Positions 9,767 to 18,752 of a DNA stretch of 64,000 bases are shown here, piece by piece. Source of the DNA: Candidatus Bipolaricaulota bacterium (GTDB lineage Bacteria; Bipolaricaulota; Bipolaricaulia; Bipolaricaulales; Bipolaricaulaceae); NCBI GenBank assembly GCA_014360985.1, contig JACIWK010000001.1, positions 108,457-172,456 of the forward strand. Reading direction: 5' to 3'. Under the pieces are notes generated by a model that saw only the letters and a list, made by a program, of their open reading frames with translations, searched no databases and had not been told where the DNA came from. Both the position numbers and the translations under genes were made by a program. Every line of letters begins with the position of its first letter. Within the stretch, counting starts at the first letter, position 1.

Positions 9767-11038
9767 ATGAGGCGGCTAAGTGTTCTTCTTCTCGCAGGGT
9801 TGGTGGCAAGCGCGGCGACGGTGGTTGCCGCGTCAGACCTGACGTTCATGTCGACGCAGATGCGGCCCATAACGGAGGCAGAATGGGTCCGCACAGTGCT
9901 TCTTCCCCCGTTCACGACGGCAACCGGTATTCCCGTTGTCTTCCTCGGGGCAGAGGAACCGGAACTGACGAACCGAATCCTCGCTGAGTTCGAAGCTCGC
10001 CGCGGCTCACTCGATCTCGTCGGCGACCTCCACGGCAACTTCCTCGTCTACTACAACGCCCTGAAGGATCTAGGGGCCGAGTTAGTCCAGCTCGAAGCCC
10101 TGGGCGATCGGACCCTAGCGAGGTCGTTCGTGGAGTTGGGGCGCATCGGAGGTGCCCAAGTCTACATCCCCTGGATGCAGGCCACCTACGTCCTCGTCGC
10201 CAACAAGAAGGCGCTCCAGTATCTTCCTTCGTGGGCCGACCCCACGACCCTGACCTATGACCAGCTCTACCTTTGGGCCAGGAACATCTTCGAGGCGACC
10301 GGGGAGCAGAAGCTTGGGATCCCGGCCGGACCTCGCGCCCTACTCCACCGCTTTCTCCATGGCTACCTCTACCCCTCGTTTACTGGGGCCCAGGTCACGA
10401 AGTTCACCTCGCCGGAGGCAGTCCTGATGTGGGAGTACCTGAAGGACCTCTGGCAGTACGTGACACCGTCGGCACCTCTTCTCGACTCGATGGACACCGC
10501 GCTCCTGTCCGAAGAGGTGTGGATCGCGTGGGATCACACGGCGCGGGTGAAGACAGCGGTGATGGAGCGACCGGACGACTTCGTGGTGCTGCCGGCCCCC
10601 GCTGGGCCCAAGGGTCGCGGCGTGATCACGGTCCTCGCGGGGCTCGCCATCCCCCAGACGGCGCCCGATCCAGCGAGGGCTTACCAGCTGATCGAGTACC
10701 TCACACGCCCGTCCAGCCAGGTGGCAATCCTGGAGGGCGTAGGGTTCTTCCCGGTGGTCGCCGAGGCAGCCGGTGCAGTCCCCACGGGGGGGCTGAAGGT
10801 CCTTGCTGACGGCGTCGCAGTCCAGTCGGCTTCGCCGGACCTCCTCGTCTCCATCATCCCCGGCGGGCTCGGTGCCCGAGGTGGGGAGTTCAACAAGGTC
10901 TATCTGGACTCGTTCACCGAGATCGTGATCCGCGGCAGGCCCATCCAAGAGGTGCTCGCCCAGCAAGGGGCGCTCCTTGATGCGCTGTTCCGGGAGACGG
11001 GTGCGCCAACCCCGGTGCCCGACGTGTATCTCCCATAA
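9767..11038 (+). CDS. ABC transporter sugar-binding protein
   Basis: Signal peptide and SBP_bac_1-like body; followed by two permeases and an ATPase. Confidence 0.85.
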   Translation: MRRLSVLLLAGLVASAATVVAASDLTFMSTQMRPITEAEWVRTVLLPPFTTATGIPVVFLGAEEPELTNRILAEFEARRGSLDLVGDLHGNFLVYYNALKDLGAELVQLEALGDRTLARSFVELGRIGGAQVYIPWMQATYVLVANKKALQYLPSWADPTTLTYDQLYLWARNIFEATGEQKLGIPAGPRALLHRFLHGYLYPSFTGAQVTKFTSPEAVLMWEYLKDLWQYVTPSAPLLDSMDTALLSEEVWIAWDHTARVKTAVMERPDDFVVLPAPAGPKGRGVITVLAGLAIPQTAPDPARAYQLIEYLTRPSSQVAILEGVGFFPVVAEAAGAVPTGGLKVLADGVAVQSASPDLLVSIIPGGLGARGGEFNKVYLDSFTEIVIRGRPIQEVLAQQGALLDALFRETGAPTPVPDVYLP

Positions 11039-11045
11039 GAGGAGT

Positions 11046-11075
11046 GCCGGGCCGGGGGCATGCCCCCGGCCCGGC
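11046..11075. promoter_or_regulatory. 30-bp perfect inverted repeat (intergenic hairpin)
   Basis: GCCGGGCCGGGGGCA/TGCCCCCGGCCCGGC between SBP and first permease. Confidence 0.8.
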
Positions 11076-11082
11076 TTCATTC

Positions 11083-11958
11083 ATGCCCTGTACTCGCCCG
11101 CTGCGCGCGCTGGCCTCCGAGAAGGCCCTCCCCTATTGGTTAATCCTCCCCACGATCGTCTACGTGGCCGTGTTCTTCCTGGTCCCGGTAGTCCAGGCTC
11201 TCCTCTTGGCATTCCGTACCCAGGATGGGCAGTGGACGACGCGCTTCCTCATGCGCATGGTCCAGGACATTCAGTTTGGCAGCGCCCTCCGGTTCACGTT
11301 GCTCCTCCTGGCGATCGTTGTCCCCCTACAGCTGGTGACAGCCCTCTTCATCGCCCTCCTCGTCAATACGAGGTTTCGCGGATCGCGAACCTTCCTCTAC
11401 ATGTGTGCCATCCCACTCGGCATCTCCGACCTCGCCGCGGGACTGATCTGGTTCTCCCTCTTCACCCAGCATGGATACATCAACTCCTTCTTGTACGGTC
11501 TAGGGATCATCGAGAGGCCGATCTTCTTCCTTTCGGCGCAGAACACCGGATGGGTCTTAGGGTCAATCGTGCTCGCTGAGCACTGGCGTGCCACCGCGAT
11601 CGTGCTCGTAATCCTCGTTGCCGGCCTGCAGATGATCTCCCGTGACTACCTCGAGGCTGCGGAGGTGTTCGGGGCTCGCCCCTGGCAGAGGCTGTGGCAC
11701 GTCACGTTGCCTCTCCTCAAGCCCTCGCTACAGTCGGCCCTCATCATCCGAACGATCCTCGCCCTGCAGATGTTCGCCGTTGTCGTCGCGATGGGGGGGC
11801 GAATGGTCCCTGTGTTGGCGGGCGAAGCCTACTACTGGTACTACCTCTATCGCAATGCGAATGTGGCTTCCGCTTATGCCCTTCTTCTCATGGTCATCTC
11901 GGCCTTGCTCGCCTGGGGATACCTGCGGTTCCTCCGCCCGCGGGAGGTACATTCGTGA
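11083..11958 (+). CDS. Sugar ABC transporter permease (MalF-like)
   Basis: Multiple TM segments; EAA loop YLEAAEVFGARPWQRLWHVTLPLLKP. Confidence 0.9.
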   Translation: MPCTRPLRALASEKALPYWLILPTIVYVAVFFLVPVVQALLLAFRTQDGQWTTRFLMRMVQDIQFGSALRFTLLLLAIVVPLQLVTALFIALLVNTRFRGSRTFLYMCAIPLGISDLAAGLIWFSLFTQHGYINSFLYGLGIIERPIFFLSAQNTGWVLGSIVLAEHWRATAIVLVILVAGLQMISRDYLEAAEVFGARPWQRLWHVTLPLLKPSLQSALIIRTILALQMFAVVVAMGGRMVPVLAGEAYYWYYLYRNANVASAYALLLMVISALLAWGYLRFLRPREVHS

Positions 11959-12776
11959 CGTTCCGTCAGCTCCAGCGCCGGTTTCTCCTGTACATGGTGG
12001 TGGTGGTAATCGCACTGTGGGTCCTCGTTCCGCTGGTCCTCATCGCCCTCGCGGCGTTCACACCTCGGCTCGAGCTGTACCGATGGCCACGGACGGTACT
12101 TCCCAGCGCTTTCTCCACGGCAACGATGGCGTTCTTCCTTCGATCGTACGGTACCCTCACCTCGCTGACGAACAGCGCGCTGGTGGCGCTACTGACCTTG
12201 GGGATGACCCTTGCCCTCGGCGCACCTGCTGGATACGCCGTGGCGCGGTACGTCTTCCGCGGTCGAGAAGCATTCCGCATCGGCATCCTCATGACCAGGA
12301 TGTTTCCCACGTCGTTGCTAGCTATCCCTCTCATCGTCACGTTCATCCGGTGGCAGCTCTACGATACGCTCATCGGTGTGGCGTTCATCCACACCGCGAT
12401 GGCTCTTCCTTTTGCTGTCCTCATTACCTCAGGCATTTTCTCGGGGGTTCCCAAGGAATTGGAGGAGGCAGCGATGACCTTGGGGTGCAGCCGATTGGGG
12501 GCGTTCGTGAGGGTGGCACTCCCGTTGGCCCTTCCAGGGCTGGCCGCAGCCGCCATGTTCACCTTTGTGATCTCCTGGAACGAGGTGTTCGCTGCAGCTA
12601 TTCTCACCGTCCGGAACCGGACCCTTCCTGCCCAGGTGCTGACATCGCTCGAGGTTGCTCCTCTCGACTTTCGGTTCGCGGGGGGGTTTTTCATGATCAT
12701 CCCCGCCTTGATCTTCATGGCCCTGGCCCGGAGGTATCTGTTCCAGATGTGGGGCGGTGCGATCTCAGAGAGGTGA
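11955..12776 (+). CDS. Sugar ABC transporter permease (MalG-like)
   Basis: EAA loop ELEEAAMTLGCSRLGAFVRVALPLALPG; GTG start overlaps upstream stop. Confidence 0.9.
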   Translation: MTFRQLQRRFLLYMVVVVIALWVLVPLVLIALAAFTPRLELYRWPRTVLPSAFSTATMAFFLRSYGTLTSLTNSALVALLTLGMTLALGAPAGYAVARYVFRGREAFRIGILMTRMFPTSLLAIPLIVTFIRWQLYDTLIGVAFIHTAMALPFAVLITSGIFSGVPKELEEAAMTLGCSRLGAFVRVALPLALPGLAAAAMFTFVISWNEVFAAAILTVRNRTLPAQVLTSLEVAPLDFRFAGGFFMIIPALIFMALARRYLFQMWGGAISER

Positions 12777-12779
12777 GCG

Positions 12780-13901
12780 GTGGCCGAGATTAGGCTCGAA
12801 CAAGTACGGAAGACGTTTGGCCGGGTGGTGGCTGTCCGCGACGTCGACTTGACGATCGAGGATGGGGAGTTCCTCGTCCTCCTCGGACCATCCGGCTGTG
12901 GGAAGACGACCACACTGCGGTGCATCGCCGGCCTCGAGCGGGCCAACAGCGGGAGAATCTTCATCGGCCGCCGTGACGTGACGGGACTGCCTCCTGCTCG
13001 GCGGGGGATCGCGATGGTCTTCCAGAGCTATGCCGTCTTCCCACACATGACCGTGGCACAGAACATCGGGTTCGGGCTCCGCATGCGCCACGTCCCCAGA
13101 CGACAGATCCAGAAAGATGTCGAGGAGGCAGCGGCGCTCCTTCGGATCGACGAACTCCTCCAGCGATACCCTGCCCAGCTCTCCGGCGGGCAGCGACAAC
13201 GGGTGGCCGTAGCGCGCGCCATCGTGATGAAACCCCAGGTCTTGCTCATGGATGAGCCGCTCTCCAACCTCGATGCCCTTCTCCGCCTTCAGATGCGCGC
13301 CGAGTTGAAACGACTCCATCGCGAAATCGGGACGACCACCGTGTACGTCACCCACGACCAGGTGGAGGCCCTTTCGCTTGGGGATCGCATCGCGGTGATG
13401 ATGGATGGGACCATCGTGCAGCTCGATCACCCCAGCGTTGTCTACGACAAGCCGGCATCAACGTTTGTCGCCGGGTTCATCGGCACCCCGCCAATGAACT
13501 TCCTCGAGGCCACCGTCGCTGCTCGCGACGAGAGCGTCGAGCTCGTGGTGGGAGACTTCACCCTGCTCGTACCGGCGATGTGGACGGATCAACTGAAAGA
13601 GAGGGCGGGCCAGACCGTGATCGTGGGCATCAGGGCTGAGAACATCACCGTCCATCACGGGCCGGTGCCGGGGTCTCTTGCCGCCACGGTGCTGGTGTCG
13701 GAGCCGCTGGGTTCTCAGCAGCTGCTGACGGTCCAGGTCGGCCAGGATGTCCTCAAGGTCGCCACCGCCCCCGAGCCGCTGTTGGCAGCAGGGCAGATGG
13801 TGGGGTTGACCCTCGTAGGTCAGAAGCTCCGCCTATTCGACAAGGAGACGGGGAAGGCCCTCCCTGTGCCAATTCCCCCGCCGTCCGAGGGAGGGACGTG
13901 A
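12780..13901 (+). CDS. Sugar ABC transporter ATP-binding protein (UgpC/MalK type)
   Basis: Walker [25 protein letters not shown] signature, [13 protein letters not shown]. Confidence 0.95.
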   Translation: MAEIRLEQVRKTFGRVVAVRDVDLTIEDGEFLVLLGPSGCGKTTTLRCIAGLERANSGRIFIGRRDVTGLPPARRGIAMVFQSYAVFPHMTVAQNIGFGLRMRHVPRRQIQKDVEEAAALLRIDELLQRYPAQLSGGQRQRVAVARAIVMKPQVLLMDEPLSNLDALLRLQMRAELKRLHREIGTTTVYVTHDQVEALSLGDRIAVMMDGTIVQLDHPSVVYDKPASTFVAGFIGTPPMNFLEATVAARDESVELVVGDFTLLVPAMWTDQLKERAGQTVIVGIRAENITVHHGPVPGSLAATVLVSEPLGSQQLLTVQVGQDVLKVATAPEPLLAAGQMVGLTLVGQKLRLFDKETGKALPVPIPPPSEGGT

Positions 13902-15049
13902 TGAGTGCCGTAGTGTTCCCGTTCAAGCGCGAGGATCCCGACGTCCTGCTGAAGAACGTTCGCACAGCTTTGGCCCACCCGCGAGTGCGGCGCGTCGTGT
14001 GCGTAGGGGCGGAGGAGGATGAATGTTTCGCAACCGTGGCCCGCGCTGCCCCCAACATCGCTCGTTCGAGCGGCAAGGAAGTGGTGGTCATCGTTCAGGA
14101 GAGGATCGGCACCAAGAGGCCCGGAAAGGGCGACGGGATGAACAGCGCCCTCCGGTACCTCCTGACCAACACAGAGCACGACCGGATCCACTTCTACGAC
14201 GCCGACATCCTCTCCTTCTCCGAGGAGTGGATCGCGAAGGCGGAGGAAGCCGCGGACCAGGGGTACCAGGTTGTACGCCACTACTTCCCGCGGGCGAGCA
14301 CGGACGCGATGATCACCTGGTTCATCACCCGAACAGGGTTCGCCATCCTGTTTCCACGGTCCGAACTCCCGCGGATCGAGCAACCGTTGGGGGGCGAGCT
14401 TTTGGTGACGAGGAAAGTGGCGGAAGCGCTTCTCGCGGATCCGCGGGTCCAGGCCCAGAGCGACTGGGGAATCGACACGCTGTACACGTTCGCCACCGTC
14501 GCTCAGGGCTTCAGCATCTACGAGACGTACATGGGCGTGGGGAAGGTCCACAAGCTCTACGGTTCCCTGGGCGACCTACGCACGATGCTGATCGAGTGCT
14601 TCGAGGCCCTCTCGTCGCTGGCCGGGGCATCGGTCGCCGGAACCACATTGCACCACGTGGAGTACCAGGGCCCGGTGTCGGAGGCCATCAAGGCCAAGGT
14701 TGGGTACGACGTCGACGCGACGCTGGCCCTGCTCGCTGAGGGTTGGACGGAGCGTCAGGCGGAGCTCCTCGACCACTTCCCGCCTGAGGTCCGGGATGGG
14801 CTAAACCCATCGCGGCGGATCCCCCGGGTGGGGTGCATGGACGACAAAGCCTGGTACGACACGTATCGCGTTCTCCTTCGGGAATACCAGAGCGAGAATC
14901 CCGAGTGGCAAGATCTCCTGTTCCGACTTTGGGCAGCCCGGGTCCTGGCGTACACCTTCTCGGTGGCGCTCCGGGGGTACGACCTGGCGATGCACCACCT
15001 GCACCAGATGGTGGAGTGCTATTGCCGGCGCGCGGCGGGGGGGTCCTGA
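13898..15049 (+). CDS. Mannosylglycerate synthase-like glycosyltransferase (GT78)
   Basis: VVFPFKREDPDVLLKNVR...QERIGTKRPGKGDGMNSALRYLL...RIHFYDADI...RHYFPRASTDAMITWFITRTGFAILFP...SDWGIDTLYTF; resembles Rhodothermus MGS as recalled. Confidence 0.85.
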   Translation: MMSAVVFPFKREDPDVLLKNVRTALAHPRVRRVVCVGAEEDECFATVARAAPNIARSSGKEVVVIVQERIGTKRPGKGDGMNSALRYLLTNTEHDRIHFYDADILSFSEEWIAKAEEAADQGYQVVRHYFPRASTDAMITWFITRTGFAILFPRSELPRIEQPLGGELLVTRKVAEALLADPRVQAQSDWGIDTLYTFATVAQGFSIYETYMGVGKVHKLYGSLGDLRTMLIECFEALSSLAGASVAGTTLHHVEYQGPVSEAIKAKVGYDVDATLALLAEGWTERQAELLDHFPPEVRDGLNPSRRIPRVGCMDDKAWYDTYRVLLREYQSENPEWQDLLFRLWAARVLAYTFSVALRGYDLAMHHLHQMVECYCRRAAGGS

Positions 15050-16323
15050 CGAGGGGTGAGAGGCATCCAGTCCCCCAAGTTCACCACCTTCCCGCTGATC
15101 CGAGCCTCCTCGGCCGCGAGGGCCCAGAGGTGACTGGCCAAGGACGCATCCAGGGAAGTAAGGGGGGGTGGAACAGGTCCGACTCGTGCCTCACGAACCC
15201 TCTTCAAGAAGGCCACCATCAGCCCATCATCGCCCCCCGCGTGCCCGCCACAAGCAGGGGTGCGGAATCGCCGTGGGGGAAGGCGGGAGAACGGGAGGAC
15301 GGAGACCTCACCCCGGCCGAGGTGCCCCCGGATCTCCCCGTGGGTGCCCATCAGCTTAACGGTGCGGGTGTTTTCGGCGGTGAAGGCGGAGACGACCAAC
15401 GTGGCCACCACGCCTCTCTCGAACTCCATCACCACGACCTGCTGGTCGGGGACGTCATTGTCACATCGGAAGACACAGCGGCTGTAGGGACTCTGGGCCA
15501 GCACCGATGCCCGCGCGGCCGGATCAGGGGAGATCACCGACCCAGGCCATCCCCTGTCCTCGCCGAACCGGCGCAGGTAGATCTCTACCGCTGAGTAGGG
15601 ACAAGCGGGCTCGTGTGGGCAGGGGTCGGTGCACCGTTCCGTGGCGGCGGGGGGGGCGTTCTCCGGTCGGAAGAAGGTCAGGCTTCCCACCGACCGCACG
15701 GACTGGCAGTTGCTCCCGACGAACCAACCGAGGAGGTCCAAGTCGTGACAGGCCTTGGCCAGGACCAGCGGGCAGGCGCGGTCAGCCCGTCGCCAGTGCC
15801 CGCGAACGTAGGAGTGGGCGAAGTGCCAGTACCCGATGTTCTCGACGTGGATCACGGACACGAGCTGGCCAACCGCCCCCTGATCCAGCAGATCCTTGAC
15901 CGTGCGGAAGAACGGCGTGTACCGGAGCACGTGGGCCACCGTCACCGATCCGGAGGAACGGTAGGCGGCTTCCCGGAGGCGAAGGAGGTCCTCCCTGGAC
16001 GTGGCGATTGGCTTCTCGAGGAGGACGTGGTAGCCGCGTTCCAGGGCAGCGAGGGCGGGCTCGGCGTGGAGGTTGTCTGGTGTGGCCACGATGAGCGCTT
16101 CTGCCAACTGGCCACGGGACAGGAGGTCGTCCCAGGAGGGGAACAGCCTGGTGGAGGGCACTCCGTGGGCGCGGCCGGCGGCAGCGCGGCGCGCGGGGTT
16201 CGGCTCCGCCACGGCCACAACCCTTGCTGAACGGGGGTGGGCGAGAATATAGCGCCCGTAGACATCATCTCCCCTTTGTCCCGCGCCCACGAGAGCCACC
16301 GTCACCGGACCAGCGCGTCCCAT
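15019..16323 (-). CDS. Gfo/Idh/MocA family oxidoreductase
   Basis: VALVGAGQRGDDVYGRY...HVLLEKPIATS nucleotide-binding and EKP motifs. Confidence 0.85.
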   Translation of the reverse strand: MGRAGPVTVALVGAGQRGDDVYGRYILAHPRSARVVAVAEPNPARRAAAGRAHGVPSTRLFPSWDDLLSRGQLAEALIVATPDNLHAEPALAALERGYHVLLEKPIATSREDLLRLREAAYRSSGSVTVAHVLRYTPFFRTVKDLLDQGAVGQLVSVIHVENIGYWHFAHSYVRGHWRRADRACPLVLAKACHDLDLLGWFVGSNCQSVRSVGSLTFFRPENAPPAATERCTDPCPHEPACPYSAVEIYLRRFGEDRGWPGSVISPDPAARASVLAQSPYSRCVFRCDNDVPDQQVVVMEFERGVVATLVVSAFTAENTRTVKLMGTHGEIRGHLGRGEVSVLPFSRLPPRRFRTPACGGHAGGDDGLMVAFLKRVREARVGPVPPPLTSLDASLASHLWALAAEEARISGKVVNLGDWMPLTPRQDPPAARRQ

Positions 16324-16474
16324 GTTCTCCCTTGCCCGTCTCCTCCCCTGCGGGAGTATACCCACCTGCCCATCGCACGCCGCTCGTGAGAGGGGGCTGT
16401 CCGTCAGTTCAAGGACGGGGGTCCCTGGTGGCCCCTGGCGCAGGCGGACCGCGGGAACGATCATCGCAAGGACG

Positions 16475-17809
16475 ATGATGGAGGCTGAGGAATTGCGGCA
16501 AGCCGTGACCCAGATCGTGCAGGAAGCCATCGCTTCCGTGAACCCTGGTGTGTGTGTGAAGCGCGTCCTCGCCAAGGCAGGGGAGCAGGTACGGGTGGGG
16601 GCCCGCGGCTTCCCTGCGCGACGAGTGGTCGTGGTCGGTTGTGGGAAGGCGGCGGGGACCATGGCCCGGGCCATCGAAGCCGTTCTGGGGGAGAGGGTTG
16701 AAGCCGGGCTTGTGGTGACGGCAGACGGGTACGGGGTGGAGTGCGAGCGGATCGAGGTGGTGGAGGCGTCCCATCCGGTGCCCGACAGCCGTGGAGTAGA
16801 AGCAGCCCACCGCATCGCGGCCCTAGTCGATGCGGCCGAGGAAGGTGATCTGGTTCTGGTGGTCATTTCGGGTGGGGGCTCCGCCCTCCTCACCCTCCCT
16901 GCCGACGGCCTCACCTTGGACCACCTCCGGGAGACCAACGAGCTCTTGCTGCGCTCCGGGGCCCCGATCCAGGCGGTGAACGCTGTCCGGAAGCACCTCG
17001 ACCAGCTGAAGGGGGGCCAGCTCGCGCGCCGCGCCGCCCCAGCCCAGGTGGTATCCCTTATCCTGTCCGATGTCCCCGGGGACCCCCTCCACGTCATTGC
17101 CTCCGGCCCCACGGTTCCTGATCCGACCACGTTCCTCGATGCGCACCGCGTTCTTCAGAACTACCGGCTGTGGGAGATAGTCCCAGAGGCGGTCCGCGTC
17201 CGCATTGCTCAGGGGCTAGCGGGAGAGGCCCCCGAGACGCCAAAGCCGGGCGATCCGCTGTTTCACACGGTGCACAACGCAATTGTGGGCAGCGGGGTCA
17301 CCGCGGCCGAGGCCGCCCTGAAGGCGGGAGAGAGGTCAGGGTTCACAGGATTGATCCTTACCACCGAGCTGTGTGGAGAGGCCCGGGAGGTGGGGCAGGT
17401 CGTCGCTTCTCTGGCACGTGAGGTGGTGCGACGGGAGCGCCCCGTTCCCCGTCCTGGACTTCTCATCTTTGCCGGGGAGACCACGGTAACTGTGACGGGG
17501 AGCGGCAGAGGGGGGAGGAACCAGGAGGCCGCTCTGGCCGCTGCGTTGGGAATCGCTGAATTCAAGGATGTGGTCGTGTGCTTCGTGGGAACCGACGGGC
17601 GGGATGGCCCTACCGATGCTGCAGGTGGACTGGTGGATGGGGGGTCTATGGGACGGATGGTCGCGGGCGGGGTGGACCCCCGAGCAGCACTGCTCAACAA
17701 CGATGCCTACGCCGCCCTCAGCGCCTCGGGAGACCTCGTGATCACGGGACCCACAGGGACCAATGTCGCCGATCTGTGCCTAGTAGCAGTGGGAGCCAGG
17801 TCCCCGTAG
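16475..17809 (+). CDS. Glycerate 2-kinase (GckA/MOFRL family)
   Basis: VVGCGKAAGTMARAIEAVLG...SHPVPD...VISGGGSALLTLP...GGRNQEAAL...GTDGRDGPTDAAGG. Confidence 0.9.
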   Translation: MMEAEELRQAVTQIVQEAIASVNPGVCVKRVLAKAGEQVRVGARGFPARRVVVVGCGKAAGTMARAIEAVLGERVEAGLVVTADGYGVECERIEVVEASHPVPDSRGVEAAHRIAALVDAAEEGDLVLVVISGGGSALLTLPADGLTLDHLRETNELLLRSGAPIQAVNAVRKHLDQLKGGQLARRAAPAQVVSLILSDVPGDPLHVIASGPTVPDPTTFLDAHRVLQNYRLWEIVPEAVRVRIAQGLAGEAPETPKPGDPLFHTVHNAIVGSGVTAAEAALKAGERSGFTGLILTTELCGEAREVGQVVASLAREVVRRERPVPRPGLLIFAGETTVTVTGSGRGGRNQEAALAAALGIAEFKDVVVCFVGTDGRDGPTDAAGGLVDGGSMGRMVAGGVDPRAALLNNDAYAALSASGDLVITGPTGTNVADLCLVAVGARSP

Positions 17810-18131
17810 CAGGCAAAACATGCCGTTCATCGTCGGAAAGCCTTCGTTGACTTCGCGCCTGACACGGATTTCCGCGGGATCGCAGTTCGAGGCGTCTCTG
17901 CTGAAGGAGAGAAAGCGGTTAGCTGCACTGTGCAGGCATACAAGACCCAAGTGCAGAACAGCCCAGGTCCATGGCACATGAATAGGCGAACTCCACCACG
18001 GGTGGTCCCCTTACCATAACCCTTTCCCCCGTTTGGGGGAGCCGTTCTCAACCACCCTACCAGCGACCGACGAACCGTCAAACGGCCGTCGGGAACAAGC
18101 GCCGGGGCTACGATACCCACTCACTCCGGGA

Positions 18132-18695
18132 CTACGCAGGGCCCGGAGCCTTGACCCGCTTCGCCATCAGGATATCGGGCTTGCCGAACCCGTTGGCGTC
18201 CAGGATCAGGCCCACCACCACGAACCCGCACTTCCGGTAGAACTCAAACGGGTGCCCTCCCACGTCCTCGATCCGCGCCGCCCACGAGAGGACGTCCGGG
18301 TAGAGGTCCACCCCGAAGAGGTTCGTCCGGCCATCCTCGTCGTCCGTGCCCACGAAGATCGTGTCCACACCCCGCTCGCGGGCGAGACGCTCCAGATCCG
18401 CGACCAGATCCCGGCCGATCCCCTGCCGCTGCCGGTCGGGCCGTACCACAAGCGGATGAAGCTCCCACACGTGGCCCCCGTAGGAGGGGATCGCCCCGAT
18501 CCAGCCGACCACATCGCCGTTTTCGTCCAGGGCGACGCGGCTCACCCGGTCCGGCGCCAGCGACTCCCGCACCTCCGCGAGCCACTCCTCCAATGTGTGC
18601 CACCCGCTCGGGATGTGGGCAAAGCAGCACACGAGCAGCTCCGCCGCCTGGCGGATCGCCCGTTCGCCCTGAGGACCAAGATCGGCGATCGTCAT
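18132..18695 (-). CDS. GNAT family N-acetyltransferase
   Basis: LHPLVVRPDRQRQGIGRDLVADLERLARERG acetyl-CoA binding motif. Confidence 0.85.
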   Translation of the reverse strand: MTIADLGPQGERAIRQAAELLVCCFAHIPSGWHTLEEWLAEVRESLAPDRVSRVALDENGDVVGWIGAIPSYGGHVWELHPLVVRPDRQRQGIGRDLVADLERLARERGVDTIFVGTDDEDGRTNLFGVDLYPDVLSWAARIEDVGGHPFEFYRKCGFVVVGLILDANGFGKPDILMAKRVKAPGPA

Positions 18696-18752
18696 GGGGC
18701 CTCAGTCTAGCACCAACGCAGGCGTGGCGCCGAGCAGGGTATACTCCCCTCC

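Noticed and set aside
17838-18020. Short open frame after the glycerate kinase gene (FVDFAPDTDFRGIAVRGVSAEGEKAVSCTVQAYKTQVQNSPGPWHMNR...)
   Set aside because: Reads like a possible gene remnant, but no start, no family match and too short to support.
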